DNA of 5,251 nucleotides, from the NCBI GenBank assembly GCA_017474705.1, contig JAFVHC010000052.1, forward strand, positions 1-5,251, written 5' to 3'. The stretch is from Bacillota bacterium (GTDB lineage Bacteria > Bacillota > Clostridia > Lachnospirales > Bianqueaceae). The notes under the pieces were generated by a model. The model was not told the DNA's origin, ran no database searches, and saw nothing but the letters and a program-made list of their open reading frames with translations. The position numbers were made by a program, and so were the translations under genes. Shown one piece after another: positions 1-5,251 of the stretch (the first letter of the stretch is position 1; each line of letters opens with the position of its first letter).

Positions 1-334
1 GCAGCGACCAGGCGATCTTTGTGGGCCGTACGCCCGTCAAGGTACCCCATGGAACCTTATATCCGGTAGCATCGGCCAGCAGATCATAAAGGACAGACTT
101 GATCCGGTTTTTCAACGGGTCTGCGCTATGATCCGGGATCAGAACGACAGGACGGTCGTGTACGGTCCCATCCTCTTCCCAAAGGATGCGATCCGGGCAT
201 ATCGAGATCCGGATCTCAGGGATCGTACTGTCAAATTCCGCGAAAGGCAGGAATTCACGTATCAGCATCTGGATCTCGTAGCGCATACGTTCTTCGACCC
301 CTTGCAGCAGCAATTCGATCTTAGCGGTCCTCAT
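1..334 (-). CDS. hemZ: HemZ-type oxygen-independent coproporphyrinogen III oxidase, N-terminal part
   Basis: This gene runs off the left edge; I translated 111 codons by hand from the ATG at 334-332. HemZ proteins are radical-SAM enzymes related to HemN that act in late haem synthesis or in haem-related methyl transfer. The visible part is the N-terminal region that precedes the radical-SAM core. Its signature is the PWGTLTGVRPTK stretch at residues 95-106, which matches the conserved 'WG.LTG.RP.K' block of HemZ. The CxxxCxxC cluster motif would lie beyond the edge and is not seen. The start overlaps the stop of the upstream hydrolase gene as ATGA, with a GGAG ribosome site 7 bases before the ATG, so the two are probably translationally coupled. 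It is the last visible gene of the rel operon. The family call is from the motif and the neighbours; exact catalytic activity is inferred. Confidence 0.85.
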   Translation of the reverse strand, partial: MRTAKIELLLQGVEERMRYEIQMLIREFLPFAEFDSTIPEIRISICPDRILWEEDGTVHDRPVVLIPDHSADPLKNRIKSVLYDLLADATGYKVPWGTLTGVRPTKIAWSL

Positions 335-978
335 GCGTTTTCTCCAACGTAATAATTATGCCTTCTCTCATCACCGATCGTGGACAAAGGACCGTGCCCG
401 GGAGCAACGATCGTTTCATCAGGAAGGACCATGAGTTTGTTCTTGATGGAGCTGATGAGTTCCCGCGGATCGCCTTCATACAGATCGGTCCGTCCGATGC
501 TGTCCGCGAACAACGTATCTCCGCAGAAAACGACCTTATCCGCCTCATCATAAAAACATATACTGTGCGCTGTATGACCGGGGACTTCGATGATCTTCAG
601 ATCCAGTGCCCCATCTGCCCAATGTTCTCCGTCACGGACCCAGACCGCATCAGAAAGTGCTTCCTTGAAATGCCGGAAGACGTTCGGAGCATACAAAGAA
701 CGCTGCAAGCGTTCCGAGTTCAGATATGCGACTTCCTCCGGATGGAATACGATCGGACAGTCGAACTGCTCTTTGAGCCGCGCGGCGCTCTGAAAATGAT
801 CCATGTGCCCATGGGTGATCAATATTTTTTTCAGCGAGAGATTTCTCTCTTCTATGAGCTTGATCAGATCTTCCGTGTTCCCGCCGGGATCTATGATCCA
901 GCAGGATCCGGTATCCGGATCCGAAAGCAAATAGCAATTGGTAGACAGTATGCCTACAACGTGTACGCTGATCTCCAT
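331..978 (-). CDS. Metallo-beta-lactamase-fold hydrolase, glyoxalase II-like
   Basis: Complete 215-residue cytoplasmic protein of the small glyoxalase II-like (YcbL/YqgX type) branch of the metallo-beta-lactamase superfamily. All zinc ligands are visible: H56-x-H58-x-D60-H61 in THGHMDH, H135 in PGHT, D154 in CGDTLF and H195 in PGHGP. The length suits this branch, which lacks the C-terminal glutathione-binding helical domain of true glyoxalase II (about 250 residues). It is therefore likely a thioesterase-like or other hydrolase of unknown substrate. There is no signal peptide or membrane segment. The ATG at 978 has a GAGGT site 5 bases upstream, and the gene begins 13 bases after the dtd stop. 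The end overlaps hemZ by 4 bases. The same kind of gene commonly sits between dtd and hemZ in Bacillota. The fold is certain; the substrate cannot be read from the sequence. Confidence 0.93.
   Translation of the reverse strand: MEISVHVVGILSTNCYLLSDPDTGSCWIIDPGGNTEDLIKLIEERNLSLKKILITHGHMDHFQSAARLKEQFDCPIVFHPEEVAYLNSERLQRSLYAPNVFRHFKEALSDAVWVRDGEHWADGALDLKIIEVPGHTAHSICFYDEADKVVFCGDTLFADSIGRTDLYEGDPRELISSIKNKLMVLPDETIVAPGHGPLSTIGDERRHNYYVGENA
342..345 (-). promoter_or_regulatory. Ribosome binding site of hemZ
   Basis: GGAG lies 7 bases upstream of the hemZ ATG and inside the last codons of the upstream hydrolase gene. It fixes the start of hemZ at 334 and supports the four-base ATGA overlap. 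Confidence 0.65.
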
Positions 979-991
979 GCACTACCTCATT

Positions 992-1444
992 TCAAAAAAG
1001 TTTATCACTGTCCAACAACAGCGTTACCGGCCCGTCCAGAGTCGGAGTGATGATCATGTGCGCCTGGAAGACGCCTGTAAACACAGGAACGCCGGCTTCT
1101 TTCTGCGCCAGATCCACAAACTGCGCAAACAATGATTCTGCCACGTGCACCGGTGCTCCGGCAGTAAAACCGGGGCGCCGACCATGACGGCAATCCCCAT
1201 ATAATGTGAAATTCGGTACAAGATACAGGCTGTATGAAAGGTCCCTGGCAGAAAGGTTCATGTGACCGTTCTCATCTTCAAAGATCCGCATGGAAGCGAT
1301 CTTTTCCAGCATATAACGCATGACCGACTGATCATCTGATTCTTTCACGCCGACCAGGACCAGAAGACCCTGCCCCATTACTCCTTGTGGAATGCCATCC
1401 GCCACAAGCGCTGCGGAAGACACGCGTTGGATCACTGCGCGCAT
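992..1444 (-). CDS. dtd: D-aminoacyl-tRNA deacylase
   Basis: Complete 150-residue Dtd. It hydrolyses D-amino acids (and glycine mischarged on tRNA-Ala) from tRNA in the cytoplasm, acting as a chirality proofreader. The N-terminal MRAVIQRV strand is characteristic of the family. The first active-site motif reads PNFT at residues 77-80, where most Dtd proteins have SQ-x-T; the Thr is kept. It is followed by the usual LYGDCRHGRRPGF block. The Gly-cisPro motif is kept as G138-P139 in LDGPVT, where many relatives have NDGPVT. The family's usual length is about 145-150 residues. The start at 1444 has a well-placed GAGGT site (1453-1457) 8 bases upstream. The gene follows the rel stop by 22 bases and precedes the hydrolase gene by 13, so it is part of the rel operon. 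The variant first motif is odd, but the overall match is strong. Confidence 0.95.
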   Translation of the reverse strand: MRAVIQRVSSAALVADGIPQGVMGQGLLVLVGVKESDDQSVMRYMLEKIASMRIFEDENGHMNLSARDLSYSLYLVPNFTLYGDCRHGRRPGFTAGAPVHVAESLFAQFVDLAQKEAGVPVFTGVFQAHMIITPTLDGPVTLLLDSDKLF

Positions 1445-1466
1445 TCTATATTACCTCGTATTTTCT

Positions 1467-2312
1467 TTAATTCGTACTGCGTATGACCTCATAGACTCCA
1501 GGCACCTGTTGGATCTTCGTGGCCACAAGATGCAGTTGTTCTTTAGACGTGATCTCGAAAGACATGTTGAAGATCGCCTCGTTGGAATCCTTTTTCCTTC
1601 GTGCGTTCATCTGCGTAAGCATGATATCGGCATTACTGATGACGCTCGTGATATCCATCAGGATGCCCTTTCGATCCTCAGCCACCACCTGCACGCTTGT
1701 GATGAACTTCATGCCCTTGGTGTTTTCGGACCCGACTTCCCATTCCGCATCCAGGAGACGTCTGCGTTCCTCTTCGGACAGCTGTATGATGTTCTGACAG
1801 TCTGTACGGTGTATGGAAACACCTCTTCCTCTGGTCACATAACCGATGATCTCATCACCCGGGACCGGGTTGCAGCATTTGGAAAAGTGCACGGCAATAT
1901 CGTTGATACCATGGACTGTGATCGGATTATTGACTTTATGATGTCTGTGGTATTCGTTCTCGTTCTCCTGATGGCGCTGGATCCTGTCGGTCAGGCTCGC
2001 GATGATATCGTCCTCTTCCATCAGGTCGTTCTTTTCTTTCACGTACTCCTGATACAGACGATTGACGACCTGTCCTTCTTTCAGACCGCCATGACCGACA
2101 GCGGCCTGGATGGCGTCCCAATCCTGGAAACCATATTTATGCTGAACGATCTCCATCCATTCCGGACGCAGAAGATCAGAAAGAACAAGGCCTTTTGATC
2201 TCGCATAGCGTTCGATGGCCTCACGGCCGCGTGCGATATTATCCTGTTTGGATTCCTTTTTGAACCACTGGTTGATCTTATTTCGCGCCTGTGATGTAGC
2301 GACGATATTCAG
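1467..2312 (-). pseudogene. rel: C-terminal regulatory half of Rel, cut off by the amber codon
   Basis: This is 281 sense codons in the same frame as the catalytic half, ended by TAA at 1469-1467, with no other stop or frameshift. Counting from the rel start, it begins with LNIVATSQARNKINQWF, the normal continuation of the Rel helical domain. It then has a cysteine/zinc-finger domain (KCCNPVPGD, C609-C610, with H631 and C635 in HRTDC) and a C-terminal ACT/RRM domain (about 670-744, VQVVAEDRKGILMDIT). In known Rel proteins these domains contact the ribosome and A-site tRNA and restrain the catalytic half. The first in-frame ATG after the stop is at 2156, with only a weak GGA upstream, so independent translation looks unlikely. 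The intact frame means the lesion is recent, bypassed, or a sequence error. Whether this half is made at all is not decided by the sequence. Confidence 0.85.
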
Positions 2313-2315
2313 CTA
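2313..2315 (-). other. In-frame amber codon in rel (codon 463)
   Basis: The codon reads TAG between GPSRD and LNIV, where Rel proteins have Trp (GPSRDWL). One base, G to A on the coding strand (C to T on the plus strand at 2314), would explain it. I checked the downstream frame codon by codon to ATG 2156: it stays open and Rel-like. Confidence 0.93.
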
Positions 2316-3701
2316 GTCGCGGCTGGGACCTTTTGAATTCTGAGAAGTGATGATCTCTACCCGATCACCGTTTTTGATCTCATAGTTCAGAGTGACGATA
2401 CGACCGTTGACTCGCGCGCCGACCATCTTATTTCCTACAGCACTATGGATCTGATACGCAAAATCGATGGGCGTTGAACCGGCAGCCAGTTCTATGACGT
2501 CGCCTTTCGGTGAAAAAGCATAGACCTGTTCCTGGAATGCATCGAAATCCACGCGCAGTGCATTCAGGAAGTCCTTATTGTCGGACAGATCCTGCTGCCA
2601 CTCCAGGACTTTCTGCAGCCAGTTCATCTTCTCCTCTTCGGAGACGGCAACAGAACCATTCTGTTCCTTATACTTCCAATGAGCGGCGATACCGTATTCA
2701 GCTGTACGATGCATTTCCACCGTACGGATCTGCACTTCGAACGGCTGACCATCATGACTGATCAGTGTCGTATGCAGAGACTGGTACATGTTGGCCTTAG
2801 GCATGGCGATATAATCCTTGAAACGTCCGGGCATGGGCGTATACATATCATGGATGATACCAAGTGCCCCATAGCAGTCCTTGACGGAATCAACGATGAT
2901 ACGAACGGCAAAAAGATCGTAGATCTGGTCAAGGCTGTAGCTCTTTTTGACCATTTTGCGATAAATGCTGAAGAAATGCTTTGGACGGCCGTAGACCTGC
3001 GAAGGGATATCGACTTCTTCCAATGCTTTATGGATCTGCTCTACGATCTGAGACATGAACGATTCACGCTCTGAACGCTTTTTATTGATCTTCTGCACCA
3101 GGTCATAATAAATATCAGGTTCCAGATACTTCAAAGCCAGATCCTCAAGTTCGACCTGGATCTTGGAAATACCAAGGCGGTGTGCGATCGGCGCATAGAT
3201 ATCCAAAGTTTCCCTGGCTATATCGATCTGTTTGGCACGGCTTTTGTATTCCAGCGTCTGCATATTATGCAGGCGATCTGCAAGCTTGATCAGGATGACC
3301 CGGATATCTTTGGCCATGGCAAGAAACAGTTTGCGGTAATTCTCGGCCTGGATCTCTTCTTTATCGGTCGTCTCGTACTTCAGCTGCTTCAACTTCGTGA
3401 CACCATCGACAAGAGTCGCGACGTCTTCGCCGAACATGCCCTGGATGTCTTCAGTCGTCAGGTAGGTATCTTCGATCACGTCATGAAGGAGACCCGCAAT
3501 GATCGATTCCAGATCCAATTCAAGGTCCGCAAGGTATTGTGCGACCCGGATCGGATGGATGACATACGGCTCTCCGGACTGTCTGAGTTGTCCTTCATGC
3601 GCTTTCTCGGCGAGATGATAGGCAAGCTCGACTTTTGACAGATCTTTAGCAGGATGATAGAGACGGATCTTATCTTCCAGACTTTGCAATGAATAATCCA
3701 T
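2313..3701 (-). CDS. rel: Bifunctional (p)ppGpp synthetase/hydrolase Rel, catalytic half ended by an in-frame amber codon
   Basis: This is the first 462 codons of a gene that should span 3701-1467 (744 codons). Rel makes (p)ppGpp from ATP and GDP/GTP on starved ribosomes and also degrades it. The HD hydrolase domain spans about residues 20-180: H49 in VIHP, H73-D74 with E77-D78 in HDVIED, and D142 in ADRLHNM. The synthetase domain spans about 230-345: GRPKH at 238-242, D262 in YDLF and E322 in FEVQIRT. The RFKD motif at 293-296 is of the RxKD type seen in bifunctional Rel/SpoT rather than monofunctional RelA. A TGS domain covers about 392-452, with H419. I chose ATG 3701 over an in-frame TTG at 3752, because the promoter -10 box lies between them and AGGGA stands 9 bases before ATG 3701. 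The product ends at TAG 2315-2313, just after GPSRD, so the ribosome-sensing half is lost unless the codon is read through. Both catalytic sites look intact. Confidence 0.93.
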   Translation of the reverse strand: MDYSLQSLEDKIRLYHPAKDLSKVELAYHLAEKAHEGQLRQSGEPYVIHPIRVAQYLADLELDLESIIAGLLHDVIEDTYLTTEDIQGMFGEDVATLVDGVTKLKQLKYETTDKEEIQAENYRKLFLAMAKDIRVILIKLADRLHNMQTLEYKSRAKQIDIARETLDIYAPIAHRLGISKIQVELEDLALKYLEPDIYYDLVQKINKKRSERESFMSQIVEQIHKALEEVDIPSQVYGRPKHFFSIYRKMVKKSYSLDQIYDLFAVRIIVDSVKDCYGALGIIHDMYTPMPGRFKDYIAMPKANMYQSLHTTLISHDGQPFEVQIRTVEMHRTAEYGIAAHWKYKEQNGSVAVSEEEKMNWLQKVLEWQQDLSDNKDFLNALRVDFDAFQEQVYAFSPKGDVIELAAGSTPIDFAYQIHSAVGNKMVGARVNGRIVTLNYEIKNGDRVEIITSQNSKGPSRD

Positions 3702-3710
3702 GAGATCACT

Positions 3711-3715
3711 TCCCT
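3711..3715 (-). promoter_or_regulatory. Ribosome binding site of rel
   Basis: AGGGA with a 9-base spacer to the ATG at 3701. It decides the rel start against the upstream in-frame TTG at 3752, which has no such site and lies upstream of the promoter -10 box. Confidence 0.6.
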
Positions 3716-3738
3716 GTTCAAATAATAAACCAACTTTT

Positions 3739-3768
3739 ATTATACCAAACAATACAGGTAAGATGCAA
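3739..3768 (-). promoter_or_regulatory. Sigma-A-type promoter of the rel operon
   Basis: On the minus strand the -35 box is TTGCAT (3768-3763) and the -10 box is a perfect TATAAT (3744-3739). The spacer is 18 bases, and a TGG directly before the -10 makes it an extended -10 (TGnTATAAT). Transcription would start near 3732, giving a leader of about 30 bases before the rel ATG. It lies 29 bases beyond the terminator of the preceding unit, as expected for a new transcription unit. Confidence 0.8.
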
Positions 3769-3796
3769 GAATTCTTTTATAGATAGTCGAAATCAT

Positions 3797-3842
3797 AAAA
3801 AGGACCCGAACTCAAGGGGAGAAGAAGAGTCCGGGTCCTTTT
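3797..3842 (-). terminator. Rho-independent terminator ahead of the rel promoter
   Basis: Two 16-base arms (3842-3827 and 3813-3798) pair around a 13-base loop, followed on the minus strand by TTTTT (3801-3797). The arms contain GGACCCGGACTC and its partner. The single imperfect position is a G-U pair in a minus-strand RNA but an A-C mismatch in a plus-strand RNA, so the leftward direction is favoured. It most likely ends transcription from the aminopeptidase gene, whose stop lies about 135 bases upstream, or from the weak promoter at 3887-3914. A weaker role in the plus direction (TTTT at 3839-3842) is possible, but no plus-strand gene is seen. Confidence 0.85.
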
Positions 3843-3886
3843 CGCTTCTTTAAATGTAAGAGGGGATCTTGTCATTAAAGAAAGGT

Positions 3887-3914
3887 AGTATAAAATATAT
3901 TAGTTAGATGTGAA
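3887..3914 (-). promoter_or_regulatory. Possible promoter inside the intergenic gap
   Basis: On the minus strand TTCACA (3914-3909) and TATACT (3892-3887) are 16 bases apart. The -35 box overlaps the last of the AACAT-type repeats, an arrangement seen with activator-dependent promoters. A start near 3880 would give a transcript of about 84 bases ending at the terminator at 3797. The area is very AT-rich, so chance matches are likely. Confidence 0.3.
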
Positions 3915-3951
3915 TAATATATGAACATTATGTAACATAATTGTGAACATT
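3911..3951. repeat. Helically phased short direct repeats, possible regulator binding site
   Basis: TGAACATT occurs exactly at 3922-3929 and 3944-3951, 22 bases apart. A weaker copy, TGAATAAT, is at 3911-3918, 11 bases before the first. A fourth AACAT is at 3934-3938. The core AA(C/T)A(A/T)T elements thus start at 3913, 3924, 3934 and 3946, about one helical turn apart. Direct repeats with about 11-bp spacing are the usual target of OmpR/PhoB-family response regulators. That match is an inference from spacing only; no regulator gene is in the window. Confidence 0.45.
3927..3941. repeat. 15-bp palindrome within the direct repeats
   Basis: ATTATGT and ACATAAT form a perfect 7-bp inverted repeat around a single A at 3934. 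It sits between the two exact TGAACATT copies. It is too short and AT-rich to be a terminator and has the form of a dimer-binding operator. It may simply follow from the overlapping repeats. Confidence 0.4.
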
Positions 3952-3978
3952 TGATTGTCCGCAATCTAATAAGGCGTC

Positions 3979-5031
3979 TTATGCTTTAAGTACGGACAAA
4001 CCGCTCCATTCCACACCTGATCCGACTTTGAGCATGAACGCACTCAACAGTTCGATCGCATTCTCGATATCGCGGTAATCCGCAACTTCAACGCTGGAAT
4101 GCATATAACGCAGCGGGATCGAAACCAACGCCACCGGGATCCCCTTACTGGAAATATGTGCGCGGTCCGCATCCGTCCCTGTATATCCGGAAGCGACTTC
4201 CCATTGGATCTTGATGTCCTTCTCCTCCGCCGTCTGTACAAACAATCGATTGGCCTGTTTGTTGACGATCGTAGCGGTGCAAAGTACCGGGCCTCCACCG
4301 AGCTTGACATCTCCCGTATCCGCTGGGTTTGTACCTGGGCAGTCACTGACGTACGTTACATCTACGGCGATCGCAAGATCCCACGGATGGCTGGCCGCTG
4401 CCCATGCTGCACCACGCATCGAAGTCTCCTCACCGACCGTCGTTGCCGCAGTGACACCGATCGATGCACCAAGCTCTTTTGCACGTCTGAGTGCTTCCAT
4501 CACAACGAAAGCACCTGTCCTGTTGTCCATTGCTCTTGAAGTGAACCTCTCGCCGGCAAGATCCTGGACTAACGTGTCCGCACAGACCGGATCACCAGGT
4601 GTCGCAAACTTCAAAGCTTCTTCTTTGGACTCTGCGCCGATGTCGATGGTCAGATCGCTGGCCTTGATCTCCTTATTACCGACCAATTCCTTCACAACGC
4701 TGACGACGCCGGGCACTTTTGTCCCCTCGTGCAAGATCTGAACACGCGCACCCACATAAAGCGGAAGGCGCAGCCCTCCATTGCTCATGACCTTGATCAT
4801 GCCGCTCTCATCGATATGCGTGACGAGAAAACCGATCTCATCGATATGACCCATCATCAGTACCTGATACGGCGCGTCCGGATTGATGCGATGCAGCACA
4901 TTGCCTGTAGCGTCTACCTCCTGCTTATCACAGAAAGCAGCGGTATACTTTATGGCTTTTCTCTGGATCTCCTCTTCATGACCGCTTACAGAAGGAGTAT
5001 CCAGCAGCTCATGTAAAAACTCTTTATTCAT
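3979..5031 (-). CDS. M42-family metallo-aminopeptidase
   Basis: Complete 350-residue peptidase of the M42 (FrvX/YsdC/CelM, TET-type) family. These are cytoplasmic di-metal aminopeptidases, often dodecameric, that trim short peptides. The ligands are all visible: H62 in GHIDEIG, bridging D169 in AMDNRTG, E202 in GEET, D224 in AVDVTY and H311 in YMHSS. The likely catalytic acids are D64 and E201. The SGYTGTDAD stretch (281-289) is also typical, and an inserted PDZ-like regulatory domain of the family would lie near residues 75-160. There is no signal peptide. The ATG at 5031 overlaps the stop of the upstream gene as TGATG and has AGGTG 5 bases before it, so the start is well supported and translation is probably coupled. 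The gene ends with TAA, followed by the AT-rich gap. The family is certain; endogenous substrate and the frvX or ysdC name are not. Confidence 0.95.
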   Translation of the reverse strand: MNKEFLHELLDTPSVSGHEEEIQRKAIKYTAAFCDKQEVDATGNVLHRINPDAPYQVLMMGHIDEIGFLVTHIDESGMIKVMSNGGLRLPLYVGARVQILHEGTKVPGVVSVVKELVGNKEIKASDLTIDIGAESKEEALKFATPGDPVCADTLVQDLAGERFTSRAMDNRTGAFVVMEALRRAKELGASIGVTAATTVGEETSMRGAAWAAASHPWDLAIAVDVTYVSDCPGTNPADTGDVKLGGGPVLCTATIVNKQANRLFVQTAEEKDIKIQWEVASGYTGTDADRAHISSKGIPVALVSIPLRYMHSSVEVADYRDIENAIELLSAFMLKVGSGVEWSGLSVLKA

Positions 5032-5251
5032 CAGAACACCTGGATATCTTTGATTATGACTTCGTCGCGTGCCGATGTGATATGGACCGTAAGGTCCTGG
5101 AAGCCCGGGAAACGACGGTCGTCGATCAAAGGATTCTGAAGCGCGAACGGATCCTGGAGCATGCAGATGCGGCGGTTGCCGATCACCGTGCCCTGATACA
5201 ATGGATACTGTGCTCCGGAACCGAAATGCGCCATGATCTTGAAACTCTCGA
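5031..5251 (-). CDS. Unrecognised protein, C-terminal 72 residues
   Basis: The frame is open from the right edge to the TGA at 5033-5031, and enters as ESFKIMAHFGSG. The Met in that stretch (5234) is probably internal, since the frame continues upstream of it and no clear ribosome site precedes it. The visible residues alternate hydrophobic and polar in a way that suggests beta strands, for example TVIGNRRICMLQDP and DEVIIKDIQVF. They contain no membrane segment and no motif I can name. The one-base overlap with the M42 aminopeptidase start argues that the two are co-transcribed and made together, but gives no specific function. That this is a real gene rests on the coupling, the ribosome site it carries for the next gene, and the common strand. 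I do not assign a family. Confidence 0.65.
   Translation of the reverse strand, partial: ESFKIMAHFGSGAQYPLYQGTVIGNRRICMLQDPFALQNPLIDDRRFPGFQDLTVHITSARDEVIIKDIQVF
5037..5041 (-). promoter_or_regulatory. Ribosome binding site of the M42 peptidase
   Basis: AGGTG lies 5 bases before the ATG at 5031, inside the end of the upstream gene. It supports the one-base TGATG stop-start overlap. Confidence 0.6.

Noticed and set aside
204..217. Perfect 14-bp palindrome GAGATCCGGATCTC
   Set aside because: It sits inside hemZ codons for Glu-Ile-Arg-Ile and is explained by the common ATC/CGG codon use and high GATC density; no sign of a regulatory role.
904..927. Repeated GGATCCGG/TATCCGGATCC pattern
   Set aside because: Within the conserved coding region of the metallo-hydrolase (residues Asp-Pro-Asp-Thr-Gly-Ser); short codon-driven repetition, not an array.
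358..1050. Long plus-strand open frame of 230 codons
   Set aside because: It lies opposite the metallo-hydrolase gene, which has all its zinc ligands, a ribosome site and operon context. The plus-strand protein is low-complexity in feel, with no family motif and no ribosome site.
1467..2156. A separate ACT-domain gene starting at ATG 2156
   Set aside because: It is in the same frame as rel, and the 52 codons between the amber codon and this ATG are also Rel-like. The start has no good ribosome site, so it is part of rel rather than its own gene.
1392..2198. Plus-strand open frame of 268 codons opposite the end of rel
   Set aside because: It is antisense to the conserved Cys-rich and ACT domains of Rel and the start of dtd. 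Its length follows from the codon pattern of the real genes.
3180..3638. Plus-strand open frame opposite the Rel HD domain
   Set aside because: Antisense shadow of a strongly conserved domain; no independent start signal.
3702..3752. Upstream TTG start for rel, adding 17 residues
   Set aside because: The extended -10 promoter box (3739-3744) lies inside that stretch, so an mRNA from this promoter would not contain the TTG. ATG 3701 has its own AGGGA site.
3797..3885. T-box or other riboswitch leader for rel
   Set aside because: No T-box AGGGTGG-type sequence or other known aptamer core is visible; the structured part is a plain terminator, and it lies upstream of the rel promoter.
3953..3966. 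Hairpin GATTG-CGGA-CAATC close after the M42 stop as its terminator
   Set aside because: Only five base pairs, mostly A-T, and no T-tract follows on the minus strand. The strong hairpin at 3798-3842 is a far better candidate.
4099..4741. Overlapping plus-strand frames opposite the M42 peptidase
   Set aside because: Two different plus-strand frames cover the same area and neither has a recognisable protein; the minus strand has a complete peptidase with all ligands.

Overview
All genes found in this window lie on the minus strand, so the biological order runs from high to low coordinates. The gene families, the strong Shine-Dalgarno sites (GAGGT, GGAG, AGGTG), the tight spacing and the order rel - dtd - metallo-beta-lactamase-fold hydrolase - hemZ point to a Bacillota (Firmicutes) chromosome, of a clostridial or erysipelotrichial kind. 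Base composition is moderate in the genes and AT-rich in the one intergenic gap. The region reads as core chromosome: I see no insertion sequence, CRISPR array, phage gene, tRNA or rRNA.

Right block (5251-3979): the last 72 codons of an unrecognised gene overlap the start of a complete M42-family metallo-aminopeptidase by one base (TGATG), which suggests translational coupling. Gap (3978-3702): an AT-rich stretch holds a run of AACAT-type repeats at about 11-bp intervals, a 15-bp palindrome, a possible weak promoter, a strong rho-independent terminator oriented to end leftward transcription, and then a clear extended -10 promoter for the next operon. Left block (3701-1): rel, encoding the (p)ppGpp synthetase/hydrolase; dtd, the D-aminoacyl-tRNA deacylase; a glyoxalase II-like metal hydrolase; and the first 111 codons of hemZ, a radical-SAM coproporphyrinogen oxidase-type protein that runs off the left edge. 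The genes are 22 and 13 bases apart or overlap by 4, so they are probably one transcript.

The most notable point is in rel. The gene would be a normal 744-codon bifunctional Rel, but codon 463 is TAG (bases 2315-2313). This is the place where the family has a conserved Trp, just after the TGS domain. The frame then continues for 281 sense codons with an intact Cys-rich/zinc-finger domain and ACT domain, up to a TAA. One G-to-A change (TGG to TAG) therefore separates the catalytic half plus TGS from the ribosome-binding regulatory half. It could be a true nonsense mutation, a sequencing error or a readthrough/suppression site. The five other stop codons in the window, including the one at the end of rel, are TGA or TAA.

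The left operon combines stringent-response control, tRNA proofreading and a haem enzyme, as is common in Bacillota. Beyond the rel amber codon and the repeat/promoter/terminator cluster in the gap, the window looks ordinary; I did not find a clearly new multi-gene system.
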